5,833 bases of DNA from Chloroflexota bacterium (GTDB taxonomy: Bacteria; Chloroflexota; Anaerolineae; J102), in contig JAADFV010000392.1 of the NCBI GenBank assembly GCA_013152695.1, positions 1-5,833 on the forward strand. Reading direction: 5' to 3'. This document shows, piece after piece, positions 1-5,833 of the stretch. Each line of letters opens with the position of its first letter. Within the stretch, counting starts at the first letter, position 1. The position numbers and the translations under genes were made by a program. The notes under the pieces are model-generated. The model ran no database searches, was not told the DNA's origin, and saw only the letters and a list, made by a program, of their open reading frames with translations.

Positions 1-1
1 C

Positions 2-1090
2 GATAACGCAACCCAACCCTCGTCCTCATCGGCGGAAGCGACGGCCAAGACTCCTTCTCAGGCTGCGCGCTCCGCCACCATTCCGATCACGCCGGTGGCA
101 GCCCGGGTTGCGGCTGATTTGGGTGTGGATGTAGCACAAGTGCAAGGCACGGGGCCAGGAGGACGAATCACTCGTGATGATATCGAGGCCTTTGTCGGCC
201 AACGAGAGGGTGGGGTCAGGCGCAAAGTTCGGGCAGCACCGGCGGCACGGCGTCTGGCACGGGAACTGGGGATAGACCTGAGCGCTGTCGAGGGCAGCGG
301 TCCCCGTGGGCGGGTGCAATCATGGGATGTGCAGGCAGCTCAGAAAGCGGTGCCCGCAAAAGCGGCCCTTTCCGCACCAGAACCGGCGGCGGAGAGCGGT
401 ATTGCCGAGGTCATTCCCTTGCAAGGTATGCGGCGAACGATTGCCCGGCGCATGCAGGCCAGTACCCAACAAGCACCCCACATCACTTTTAACGCTGAAA
501 TCGACGTTACTGCCATAGAAGAGCTGCGCCATCGTTTGAACGCGCAGCTTTCGGAGGGGCAAGCACGGGTCAGCATTACCGCCATCCTTGTAAAAGCATG
601 TGCTTGGGCATTGCGCCGTAACCCGCGCATGAATGCTCGTCTGGATGAAGACCGCATCCTGGTTCTTTCCGATATCAATGTTGGTGTTGCCGTTGCCCTG
701 GACGATGGTCTCATCGTGCCGGTCATTCATCAGGCCGATGCAAAAGGTATTCTCGAGCTGGCCGCTGAGGTCACGGCAATTTCGAGGCGAGCTCATTCTA
801 CCCAACTGCGCTCACAGGATCTGCTGGGGGGCACATTCACGATTTCGAATCTGGGCATGTTTGGGGTGGATAGCTTTACGGCGATTATCAATCCTCCCGA
901 AACGGGTATTTTGGCCGTCGGACGTATCATCAAGCGCCTTGTCGTCACCGATGAAGAGGAAGTCGAAATCCGGCCGATGATGACGATAACACTGTCGGCC
1001 GATCACCGTACTGTCGATGGAGCCATTGCCGCGCATTTCTTGAATGATCTTCGTGCCGCTTTGGAATATCCCGCGCTTATGACCATGTAG
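2..1090 (+). CDS. Dihydrolipoamide acyltransferase, E2 component of a 2-oxo acid dehydrogenase complex (probably pyruvate dehydrogenase type), 5' partial
   Basis: E2 transfers an acyl group from lipoyl-lysine to CoA and forms the core of the cytoplasmic 2-oxo acid dehydrogenase complex, binding E1 and E3. The frame is open from base 2, giving 362 visible residues; the GTG at 95 lies inside the first binding domain and is not the true start. Visible order: an Ala/Ser/Thr/Pro-rich linker (about 1-28), two subunit-binding domains (about 29-65 and 75-113), a second linker, and the catalytic domain (about 136-362). Catalytic-domain marks are PHITFNAEIDVTAIEELR, ISNLGMFGVDSF followed by INPPETGILAVG, and the active-site motif DHRTVDG (His335, Asp339; His codon at 1004-1006). 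The lipoyl domain(s) must lie left of the window. The active-site region lacks the DHRxIDGREAV form I recall for succinyltransferases, so an acetyl- or branched-chain-type E2 (pdhC/aceF-like) is more likely; substrate is inferred, family is certain. E1 and E3 genes are not visible. The gene ends at TAG 1088-1090, facing gltB. Confidence 0.95.
   Translation, partial: DNATQPSSSSAEATAKTPSQAARSATIPITPVAARVAADLGVDVAQVQGTGPGGRITRDDIEAFVGQREGGVRRKVRAAPAARRLARELGIDLSAVEGSGPRGRVQSWDVQAAQKAVPAKAALSAPEPAAESGIAEVIPLQGMRRTIARRMQASTQQAPHITFNAEIDVTAIEELRHRLNAQLSEGQARVSITAILVKACAWALRRNPRMNARLDEDRILVLSDINVGVAVALDDGLIVPVIHQADAKGILELAAEVTAISRRAHSTQLRSQDLLGGTFTISNLGMFGVDSFTAIINPPETGILAVGRIIKRLVVTDEEEVEIRPMMTITLSADHRTVDGAIAAHFLNDLRAALEYPALMTM
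86..340 (+). other. Tandem duplicated peripheral-subunit-binding domains within E2
   Basis: Two copies of the small E1/E3-binding domain lie back to back in the E2 frame. Copy 1 (about 86-196) reads PVAARVAADLGVDVAQVQ then GTGPGGRITRDDIEAF. Copy 2 (about 224-340) reads APAARRLARELGIDLSAVE then GSGPRGRVQSWDV. Each has the conserved pattern: P-x-A-R first helix, LG(V/I)D, V-x-G-(T/S)-GP-x-GR-(I/V), and a D-(I/V) final helix. About nine residues, GQREGGVRR, separate them. Most E2 proteins carry one such domain; two-copy architectures exist in some bacterial lineages as far as I recall. The copies differ clearly at residue and codon level, so the duplication looks old. Whether they bind different partners (E1 versus E3) cannot be told from sequence. 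Confidence 0.88.
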
Positions 1091-1092
1091 CA

Positions 1093-1113
1093 AAAAGCCC
1101 AACAAAAGCCCAA
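1093..1113. repeat. Short tandem direct repeat AAAAGCCCAA, two copies
   Basis: The 10-base unit AAAAGCCCAA occurs at 1093-1102 and again at 1104-1113, a period of 11 bases, immediately after the E2 stop codon. On the - strand it appears as two GGGCTTTT blocks downstream of gltB and of the inverted repeat. It may be a local slippage duplication in non-coding DNA; no function can be assigned. Confidence 0.45.
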
Positions 1114-1127
1114 TAGAACGTGAATGA

Positions 1128-1184
1128 GCCCGAAAAACGCGGATGGAAGCGATGAATCTTAGTGTTTATCCGCGTCTTTCGTGC
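1128..1184. terminator. Candidate bidirectional terminator hairpin between convergent E2 and gltB
   Basis: Arms at 1128-1144 (GCCCGAAAAACGCGGAT) and 1168-1184 (ATCCGCGTCTTTCGTGC) are reverse complements over 17 bases with two mismatches, enclosing a 23-base loop. In the - strand transcript one mismatch becomes a G-U wobble, so the hairpin should be slightly better for gltB. It lies 38 bases after the E2 stop and 14 bases after the gltB stop, where a shared terminator is expected. Neither side has a T-tract directly after the stem: the + side has T5 only at 1201-1205, and the - side has T-runs about 20-35 bases away. The inverted repeat is seen directly; its role as a terminator, and whether it is Rho-independent, is inference. 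Confidence 0.5.
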
Positions 1185-1197
1185 CCAAAATAATCAT

Positions 1198-3072
1198 TCA
1201 TTTTTCAAGTGGAGAGGGCTTGGGATGTGCTACCTGGGTGGGGATCAGTAGCGAGGGCGCCGTGTTAAGCATCCAGCGGGGACGGACATGCCAGAACCGC
1301 GGTAAAGCCGTGTCCCATCGCGCCAGTAAGTCTTTAGCCAGGGGGCTGCCGGTAAGGCGTGCGTGATCTTGCACCATGCGTTTTAGCAAATTTTGAGATT
1401 CAGCATCTTCGACACGGGTCACGAAAACTAATTCGTGATTGACTCTATCCAGGAATTCGGGGCGTTCGATGGTACCAGTATCGAGGACAAAAGCCTGTCC
1501 ACCGGTCATGCCGGCGCCAAAATTATTACCGGTGCGTCCCAACACCACAACAACACCCCCGGTCATGTACTCACAACCATGATCGCCGATGCCTTCGACA
1601 ACAGCATGTCCCTGACTGTTGCGTACGGCAAAACGCTCGCCAGCACGACCCGCCGCATAGAGCCAGCCCCCTGTGGCGCCGTAAAGCACGGTATTGCCGA
1701 TGAGATAATTGGCTGCCCATTCGTAGAGAGCATCGTCAGGTGGCCGCACAACGATGACACCACCGGCCAGACCTTTCCCCACATAGTCGTTGGCGTCTCC
1801 AATTAGCGTGAAGCGGACGCCCTGCGGTAAAAAGGCGCCGAATGATTGGCCGGCATGGCCGCGAAATAAGATGTCGACACTTCCTTCGGGGAGCGCTGTT
1901 TGCCCCATTTGCAGGAGTCGTCCGCTCAAACGCGCACCCACGGTGCGGTCTGTATTGCGAATCTCTAGCTCGCGTTGGAAGGGGAGCTCATCCAGGGCGA
2001 CAGCCGCGACCACGGCCTCGGCAAGACGGTTGCCGAGCTCGTTGGGATCATCGTACTGGGGAACACCGAGGAAGTGGCGAGGGGTAGGCACATCAGGTTG
2101 GGCCAGGAGGGGACTGAGATCAAGAGAATCGAAGGCTGTATCGCCGGTATGCCGTTGCTCTAAAAGCTCTGTGCGACCGATAATTTCGTCTAAACTACGA
2201 TAGCCCAATTTAGCCAACCACTCGCGTATTTCCTGGGCAATGAAAGTGAAAAGGGCAATGACATGCTCTGGTTTTCCTTGATACTTGGCACGCAGTTTCG
2301 GATCCTGCGTGGCCACACCGACAGGACAGGTGTTGCGATGGCAGACTCTTGCCATAATGCAGCCTTCTGCTACCATTGCGACGGTGCCAAAGGAGAATTC
2401 ATCTGCACCCAAAATAGCAGCAAGAAGCACATCACGGCCATTACGCAAACCGCCATCAGTGCGCACGACGATACGGTCACGCAGCCCATTAGCGCGCAGC
2501 ACTTGCTGCGTTTCTGCCAGGCCCAACTCCCAGGGCAGCCCCGCGTGCTTGATGGAGGAGAGCGGCGAGGCGCCCGTACCCCCGGTGCTACCCGAGATAA
2601 GAACGGCTGTGGCCCGACCTTTGGCTACGCCCGCAGCAATGGCACCAACCCCGGCCTGCGCTACCAATTTCACACAAATCTCGGCGGCGGGATTGATTTG
2701 TCGGAGATCGTAAATTAGCTGAGAGAGATCTTCGATGGAGTAGATGTCATGGTGGGGGGGCGGGGAAATCAGAGCCACACCGGGCGTGGTGAGGCGAATC
2801 GAAGCGATCTTTTCACTCACTTTGTGCCCGGGCAGATGTCCTCCTTCGCCCGGCTTCGAGCCCTGTGCCATTTTGATCTGGAGCTCTTGCGCAGAGAGGA
2901 GGTAGGCAGGGGTGACGCCAAAATGGCCCGAGGCCACTTGTTTGGCAGCGCTATTGCGCTCGTTACCGAGACGTGCCGGGTCTTCGCCTCCCTCACCGCT
3001 GTTCGAACGCCCACCAATACGGTTCATGGCGATGGCAAGGTCTTGGTGTGCTTCTTCGCTCAAGGCCCCCAT
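1198..3072 (-). CDS. gltB: Glutamate synthase large (alpha) subunit, C-terminal fragment: FMN barrel, 3Fe-4S site and GXGXG domain (separated by frameshift)
   Basis: This 624-residue frame is the C-terminal part of GltB, which makes L-glutamate from 2-oxoglutarate and glutamine-derived ammonia in the cytoplasm. It opens in mid-domain with MGALSEEAHQDLAIAMNRIG and GEGGEDPAR, then KPGEGG (74-79), ISPPPHHDIYSIEDL (about 102-116), GGTGASPLSSIKHAG and the 3Fe-4S ligands Cys238-x5-Cys244-x4-Cys249 (CIMARVC then HRNTC, bases 2326-2361). The GXGXG domain follows at about 350-590, with repeats such as GDANDYVGKGLAGG and GNTVLYGATGG. The segment after GEGGEDPAR is short, without the loop I recall in ferredoxin-dependent plant and cyanobacterial enzymes, which suggests the NAD(P)H-type subunit that pairs with GltD. 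The ATG at 3070-3072 has no convincing ribosome-binding site and lies inside the conserved AMSxGALS segment, so I read this as the continuation of the upstream fragment, not an independent gene. Stop is TGA at 1198-1200. One family motif is altered: ISGSTGGTGAS where HD or YD is common before GGTGAS. Confidence 0.93.
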   Translation of the reverse strand: MGALSEEAHQDLAIAMNRIGGRSNSGEGGEDPARLGNERNSAAKQVASGHFGVTPAYLLSAQELQIKMAQGSKPGEGGHLPGHKVSEKIASIRLTTPGVALISPPPHHDIYSIEDLSQLIYDLRQINPAAEICVKLVAQAGVGAIAAGVAKGRATAVLISGSTGGTGASPLSSIKHAGLPWELGLAETQQVLRANGLRDRIVVRTDGGLRNGRDVLLAAILGADEFSFGTVAMVAEGCIMARVCHRNTCPVGVATQDPKLRAKYQGKPEHVIALFTFIAQEIREWLAKLGYRSLDEIIGRTELLEQRHTGDTAFDSLDLSPLLAQPDVPTPRHFLGVPQYDDPNELGNRLAEAVVAAVALDELPFQRELEIRNTDRTVGARLSGRLLQMGQTALPEGSVDILFRGHAGQSFGAFLPQGVRFTLIGDANDYVGKGLAGGVIVVRPPDDALYEWAANYLIGNTVLYGATGGWLYAAGRAGERFAVRNSQGHAVVEGIGDHGCEYMTGGVVVVLGRTGNNFGAGMTGGQAFVLDTGTIERPEFLDRVNHELVFVTRVEDAESQNLLKRMVQDHARLTGSPLAKDLLARWDTALPRFWHVRPRWMLNTAPSLLIPTQVAHPKPSPLEK

Positions 3073-3077
3073 CTCGA
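3060..3077 (-). other. gltB: Frameshift site inside gltB
   Basis: The upstream frame reads ...FSTAAMS-RWGP-stop (TGA at 3060-3062), while the family motif continues as AMSxGALSxEAH. The continuation GALSEEAH is present in the other frame, starting with ATG GGG GCC at 3072. The two frames overlap by 13 bases. Between the Ser codon (3075-3077) and the GALS codons there are two bases too many for the usual single intervening residue. Deleting one GA from the local sequence TCGAGATG would give TCG ATG GGG GCC, or AMSMGALS, restoring the family spacing exactly. A missing G in the G5 run (C5 on the + strand, 3066-3070) would also rejoin the frames, but with one extra residue (AMSRWGALS). No other break was seen in gltB. 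Confidence 0.9.
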
Positions 3078-5833
3078 CATCGCGGCCGTGCTGAAGCGGC
3101 GCATGATCGCTTCCACGGGCTCGACTTCTTCCAAGGGGATAGGCTTACGACCGGGCTTAAAGATAAGCAAATCGCGAAGATCGGTGGGGTGATGGTTTTG
3201 CAGGGCTTCGCTATACTGTTTGTAGATGGCATAGCCCTCGTCGAAATGACCATTCAAGACGCCAGGCGTCCGTACGGCCTCCTGGAGAAGGGCGATGACC
3301 TGGGGAGTCAGGGCATGGTTTTCGCCTGAACGACGATGTTTGAAGAATCCCCAGTGATGTAAGCGCGTGGGTTGGATACCGTAGGCCTGGTCATGCAGGT
3401 AAAGTAGATCGCTGGCGATTTTTTCGAAGCCGACGCCCCCGAGGCGATTGGGGGTACCGGTAAAACAGCGTTCGACTACCTCGTCATGTAAGCCAATACA
3501 CTCAAATACTTGTGCCCCGCAGTAGCTGTCGACGGTACTGATCCCCATTTTCGACATGATTTTCAATAAGCCCCCTTCCAACGCCTTGAGATAGTTTCTC
3601 TCGGCTTGTGCAGCCGAATCCAACCCCTTAAGGCGTCCACCCACGGCAAGATCGGCTACCGTATCCAGGGCAAGCCAGGGATGCACAGCATTGGCACCGT
3701 AGCCGATTAGGGTAGCAAGGCGGTGAACCCCGGCCACGTCGCCCGCTTCGACGACAAGGCTCCCTTGCATGCGCAGTCCCCGGCGAATAAGATGCTGATG
3801 AACGGCGCCTACAGCCAATAAACTGGGTATAGGCGCGTTTCGGGGCCCGGCGTTGCGGTCCGTGAGGAGAAGAATGTTATGGCCATTTGCCAGGGCGGTG
3901 ACAGCCTGTTGACAGAGGCGGTCCAGCGCTTTTTCCAGCCCTTGCACGTTGTCACTAACGGGAAAAGTCATATCCAGTTCGACCAAAGAAAAGGGTAAGC
4001 CGTCGTGGCTGTCATCGAAGGATACATCGAGAGGACGGCGCAGACGCCGCAACAGGGCCAGGGCATCGCGATCGAGAATAGGGCTTTCGAGCTGAAGCAG
4101 TTTTGCGTGGTCGGGTGTCTCTGTGAGAATGCTCCGTCGCCGTCCCAGCAAGGTGGTGAGAGACATCACCACCTGTTCGCGTAAGGGATCGATAGGCGGA
4201 TTGGTCACTTCGGCAAAACGCTGTTTGAAGTAATGGGTGATGGGCCGGGGCAGGTGGGAGAGTACTGCTGGTGGTGTGTCATCGCCCATGGCGCCGATGG
4301 GTTCTTTGCCGGAAAGGGCCATCGGCTTTAAGACCATGTTGACTGCTTCACTCGAGACGCCGAATAGTTGTTGTTTGGGGAGGAGTGTCTCTTCTCCTTC
4401 TTCGATCGTGGGCGGTTCAGCGAGGAAGCCTTCTTCATACACCGGTTCGGCCATTTCGCCCCTGAGAGCAGTACTTAACGGGGTATCAATATCTTGTTTG
4501 ATAGCAAAATCGATTTCGCTAAGTCTGTAGAGGTGCGAGCGCACCCACTGACCATATTCCTGTCGTGTACAGACTTCAGCTTTAGTTTCGTTGTTTTTGA
4601 GTAAACGACCACGATGGATATCCACGATGAACATCTGTCCTGGCCCCAGCTTACCGCGCCAGTTGATCTGGTTGGCGGGAATATCGAGTACACCTGTTTC
4701 GGAAGCACAGACGAGGAGGCCATCTTTGGTGCGGAAGTAACGTGCCGGTCGTAAACCGTTACGATCGAGGGCAGCACCAGCCACGCGACCATCGGTGAAG
4801 ACAAGTGCGGCCGGTCCATCCCAGGGTTCAGTCAAACAGGCATGATATTGGTAAAAATCGCGGCGTTCGGGGGGGAGATCGTGGATGCGTTCCCAGGCTT
4901 CGGGCACGAGCATCATCAAGACATGTCGTAACTCGCGGCCACTGCGTACCAGAGCCTCGACGGCATTATCGAGCATGGCACTATCCGAGCCGCGAGAATC
5001 GATGATGGGGCGAATTGCTTCTCCCCAGGCCGATTCTCTGAAACTACGCTCACGGGCAGCCATCCAGTTGATGTTCCCTTGCAGGGTGTTGATTTCACCG
5101 TTATGGGCCAACATGCGGAAAGGCTGAGCACGTTCCCAGGTGGGAAAGGTGTTGGTAGCATAGCGTTGGTGGAAAAGGGTGATGGCGGTCCGAAAGTCTG
5201 GATCGGCCAGATCGGAATAAAATTCCGCCAGTTGTGAACCCATCATGAGTCCTTTATACACCAGGGTTCGACTCGAAAAGGAGGAGATATAAAGATCGAT
5301 TTTTTCGGAAATGACTTCGGCTTCGATGGCACGCCGTGCTAAATAAAGCACTTTCTCGAAAGCATCGCCACGATCGAGATGGTCGGGGCGTTCGATGAAG
5401 ACCTGCCAGATGTCGGGCCGAGTTTCTCCTGCAACATTGCCGAGAGCCTCGAGCTGTACAGGAACGCGTCGCCAGGCCAATGATTCCAGCCCCACCACCT
5501 GCAATTTCAAGTCCACGATACCCTGCCAATCATGCGCGGAAAGGCGCCGATCGGTAAAAAAGACACCCACAGCCAGATCACCATACTTGATTTGGCTTAG
5601 CCCCAAGAGCTTACCAAAGAAACGGATGGGAATCTGGGTAAGGATACCGGCGCCATCGCCTGTGCCGGCATCGGCAGCAACGCCCCCCCTATGTTCCATA
5701 TTGGCCAGGGCATGAATGGCCATGCTGACCAACTCGTGGCTACGCCGGCCAGGAATATCGGTGATCAGGCCAATACCGCAGGCGTCACGTTCAAAACGAG
5801 GGTCGTAAAGGCTATGGGCGAGAGAGGTGGGTG
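3060..5833 (-). CDS. gltB: Glutamate synthase large (alpha) subunit, N-terminal fragment: glutaminase domain, central domain and start of FMN barrel (5' partial, 3' end frameshifted)
   Basis: The frame is open from the right edge (first full codon at 5829-5831), giving 923 visible residues; no start codon lies upstream of the mature N-terminus inside the window, so the start is beyond 5833. RDACGIG places the nucleophile Cys of the class II (Ntn) glutamine amidotransferase at visible residue 18 (codon 5778-5780), preceded by at least 17 propeptide residues that would be cleaved. Other glutaminase marks: EHRGG (Arg at mature position 31), TGDGAGI, NTFPTWERAQPFRMLAHNGE (the Asn of NGEIN is mature residue 227), SRGSDSAMLDN and DRNGLRPARY. 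The central domain includes KQRFAEVTNPPIDPLRE (about 536) and LLTDRNAGP. The FMN-barrel start includes KALEGGLLKIMSKMGIS (about 757) and LRDLLIFKPGRKPIPLEEVE. The frame then ends at TGA 3060-3062. Joined to the downstream fragment, the protein would be about 1,543 visible residues, normal for the family at roughly 1,500. No catalytic residue I know of is missing, so the break is recent or artefactual. The promoter and any regulation lie outside the window. Confidence 0.95.
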   Translation of the reverse strand, partial: PTSLAHSLYDPRFERDACGIGLITDIPGRRSHELVSMAIHALANMEHRGGVAADAGTGDGAGILTQIPIRFFGKLLGLSQIKYGDLAVGVFFTDRRLSAHDWQGIVDLKLQVVGLESLAWRRVPVQLEALGNVAGETRPDIWQVFIERPDHLDRGDAFEKVLYLARRAIEAEVISEKIDLYISSFSSRTLVYKGLMMGSQLAEFYSDLADPDFRTAITLFHQRYATNTFPTWERAQPFRMLAHNGEINTLQGNINWMAARERSFRESAWGEAIRPIIDSRGSDSAMLDNAVEALVRSGRELRHVLMMLVPEAWERIHDLPPERRDFYQYHACLTEPWDGPAALVFTDGRVAGAALDRNGLRPARYFRTKDGLLVCASETGVLDIPANQINWRGKLGPGQMFIVDIHRGRLLKNNETKAEVCTRQEYGQWVRSHLYRLSEIDFAIKQDIDTPLSTALRGEMAEPVYEEGFLAEPPTIEEGEETLLPKQQLFGVSSEAVNMVLKPMALSGKEPIGAMGDDTPPAVLSHLPRPITHYFKQRFAEVTNPPIDPLREQVVMSLTTLLGRRRSILTETPDHAKLLQLESPILDRDALALLRRLRRPLDVSFDDSHDGLPFSLVELDMTFPVSDNVQGLEKALDRLCQQAVTALANGHNILLLTDRNAGPRNAPIPSLLAVGAVHQHLIRRGLRMQGSLVVEAGDVAGVHRLATLIGYGANAVHPWLALDTVADLAVGGRLKGLDSAAQAERNYLKALEGGLLKIMSKMGISTVDSYCGAQVFECIGLHDEVVERCFTGTPNRLGGVGFEKIASDLLYLHDQAYGIQPTRLHHWGFFKHRRSGENHALTPQVIALLQEAVRTPGVLNGHFDEGYAIYKQYSEALQNHHPTDLRDLLIFKPGRKPIPLEEVEPVEAIMRRFSTAAMSRWGP

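Noticed and set aside
320..805. Open frames on the - strand (161 and 128 codons) opposite the E2 gene
   Set aside because: The + strand here encodes clear E2 domains; the opposite frames show no recognisable domain.
95..1090. E2 as a complete short gene starting at GTG 95
   Set aside because: The frame is open to the left edge and the GTG lies inside the first subunit-binding domain after a typical linker, so the gene is cut by the window edge.
2754..2764. G-rich tract (G7, C, G4) as a possible quadruplex or regulatory element
   Set aside because: It encodes the conserved SPPPHHD motif of GltB on the other strand, and there are too few separate G-runs for a standard quadruplex.
1198..3072. 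The C-terminal gltB fragment as an independent FMN-domain glutamate synthase gene of archaeal type
   Set aside because: It starts in the middle of the conserved FMN-domain segment and has no convincing ribosome-binding site, and the missing part is encoded directly upstream in another frame.
2749..3192. Open frames on the + strand opposite gltB (the longest about 147 codons), and similar ones at 1435-1806, 1790-2203 and 2263-2718
   Set aside because: They lie antisense to strongly conserved gltB coding sequence, resemble no family I know, and are expected by chance opposite GC-rich genes.
1..5833. Mobile elements, tRNA or rRNA genes, CRISPR arrays, riboswitches
   Set aside because: Nearly the whole window is accounted for by two housekeeping genes; no transposase, repeat-spacer pattern, tRNA-like fold or long terminal repeat was seen.

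Overview
The window holds two convergent protein-coding loci and almost nothing else. On the + strand, from the left edge to 1090, lies the C-terminal part of a 2-oxo acid dehydrogenase E2 acyltransferase. It has a linker, two tandem peripheral-subunit-binding (E1/E3-binding) domains and a complete catalytic domain; its lipoyl domain(s) lie outside the window. On the - strand, from 1198 to beyond the right edge, lies the large (alpha) subunit of glutamate synthase (gltB). All of its recognisable domains are present, but the reading frame breaks once, at about 3060-3077, so it appears as two overlapping ORFs.

Layout: E2 (2-1090, +); a 107-base gap between the two stop codons (1091-1197) with a short direct repeat and an imperfect 17-bp inverted repeat that could end transcription from both sides; the GltB C-terminal fragment (1198-3072, -) carrying most of the FMN barrel, the 3Fe-4S cysteines and the GXGXG domain; the frameshift site; and the GltB N-terminal fragment (3060 to the right edge, -) carrying the glutaminase domain with its N-terminal nucleophile Cys, the central domain and the start of the FMN barrel. 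The gltB start codon and promoter are to the right of the window.

The two enzymes act in central metabolism: E2 makes acyl-CoA from a 2-oxo acid, and GltB makes glutamate from glutamine and 2-oxoglutarate. They are convergent, so they are not one operon, and nothing shows a direct functional link. No gltD lies immediately downstream of gltB.

The organism is a bacterium with moderately GC-rich DNA. The E2 architecture and GltB sequence style do not fix the phylum. Chloroflexota is only a weak guess from memory. No mobile element, tRNA, rRNA, CRISPR array or phage gene was seen. I see no new biological system here; the features most worth a second look are the broken gltB frame and the doubled subunit-binding domain of E2.
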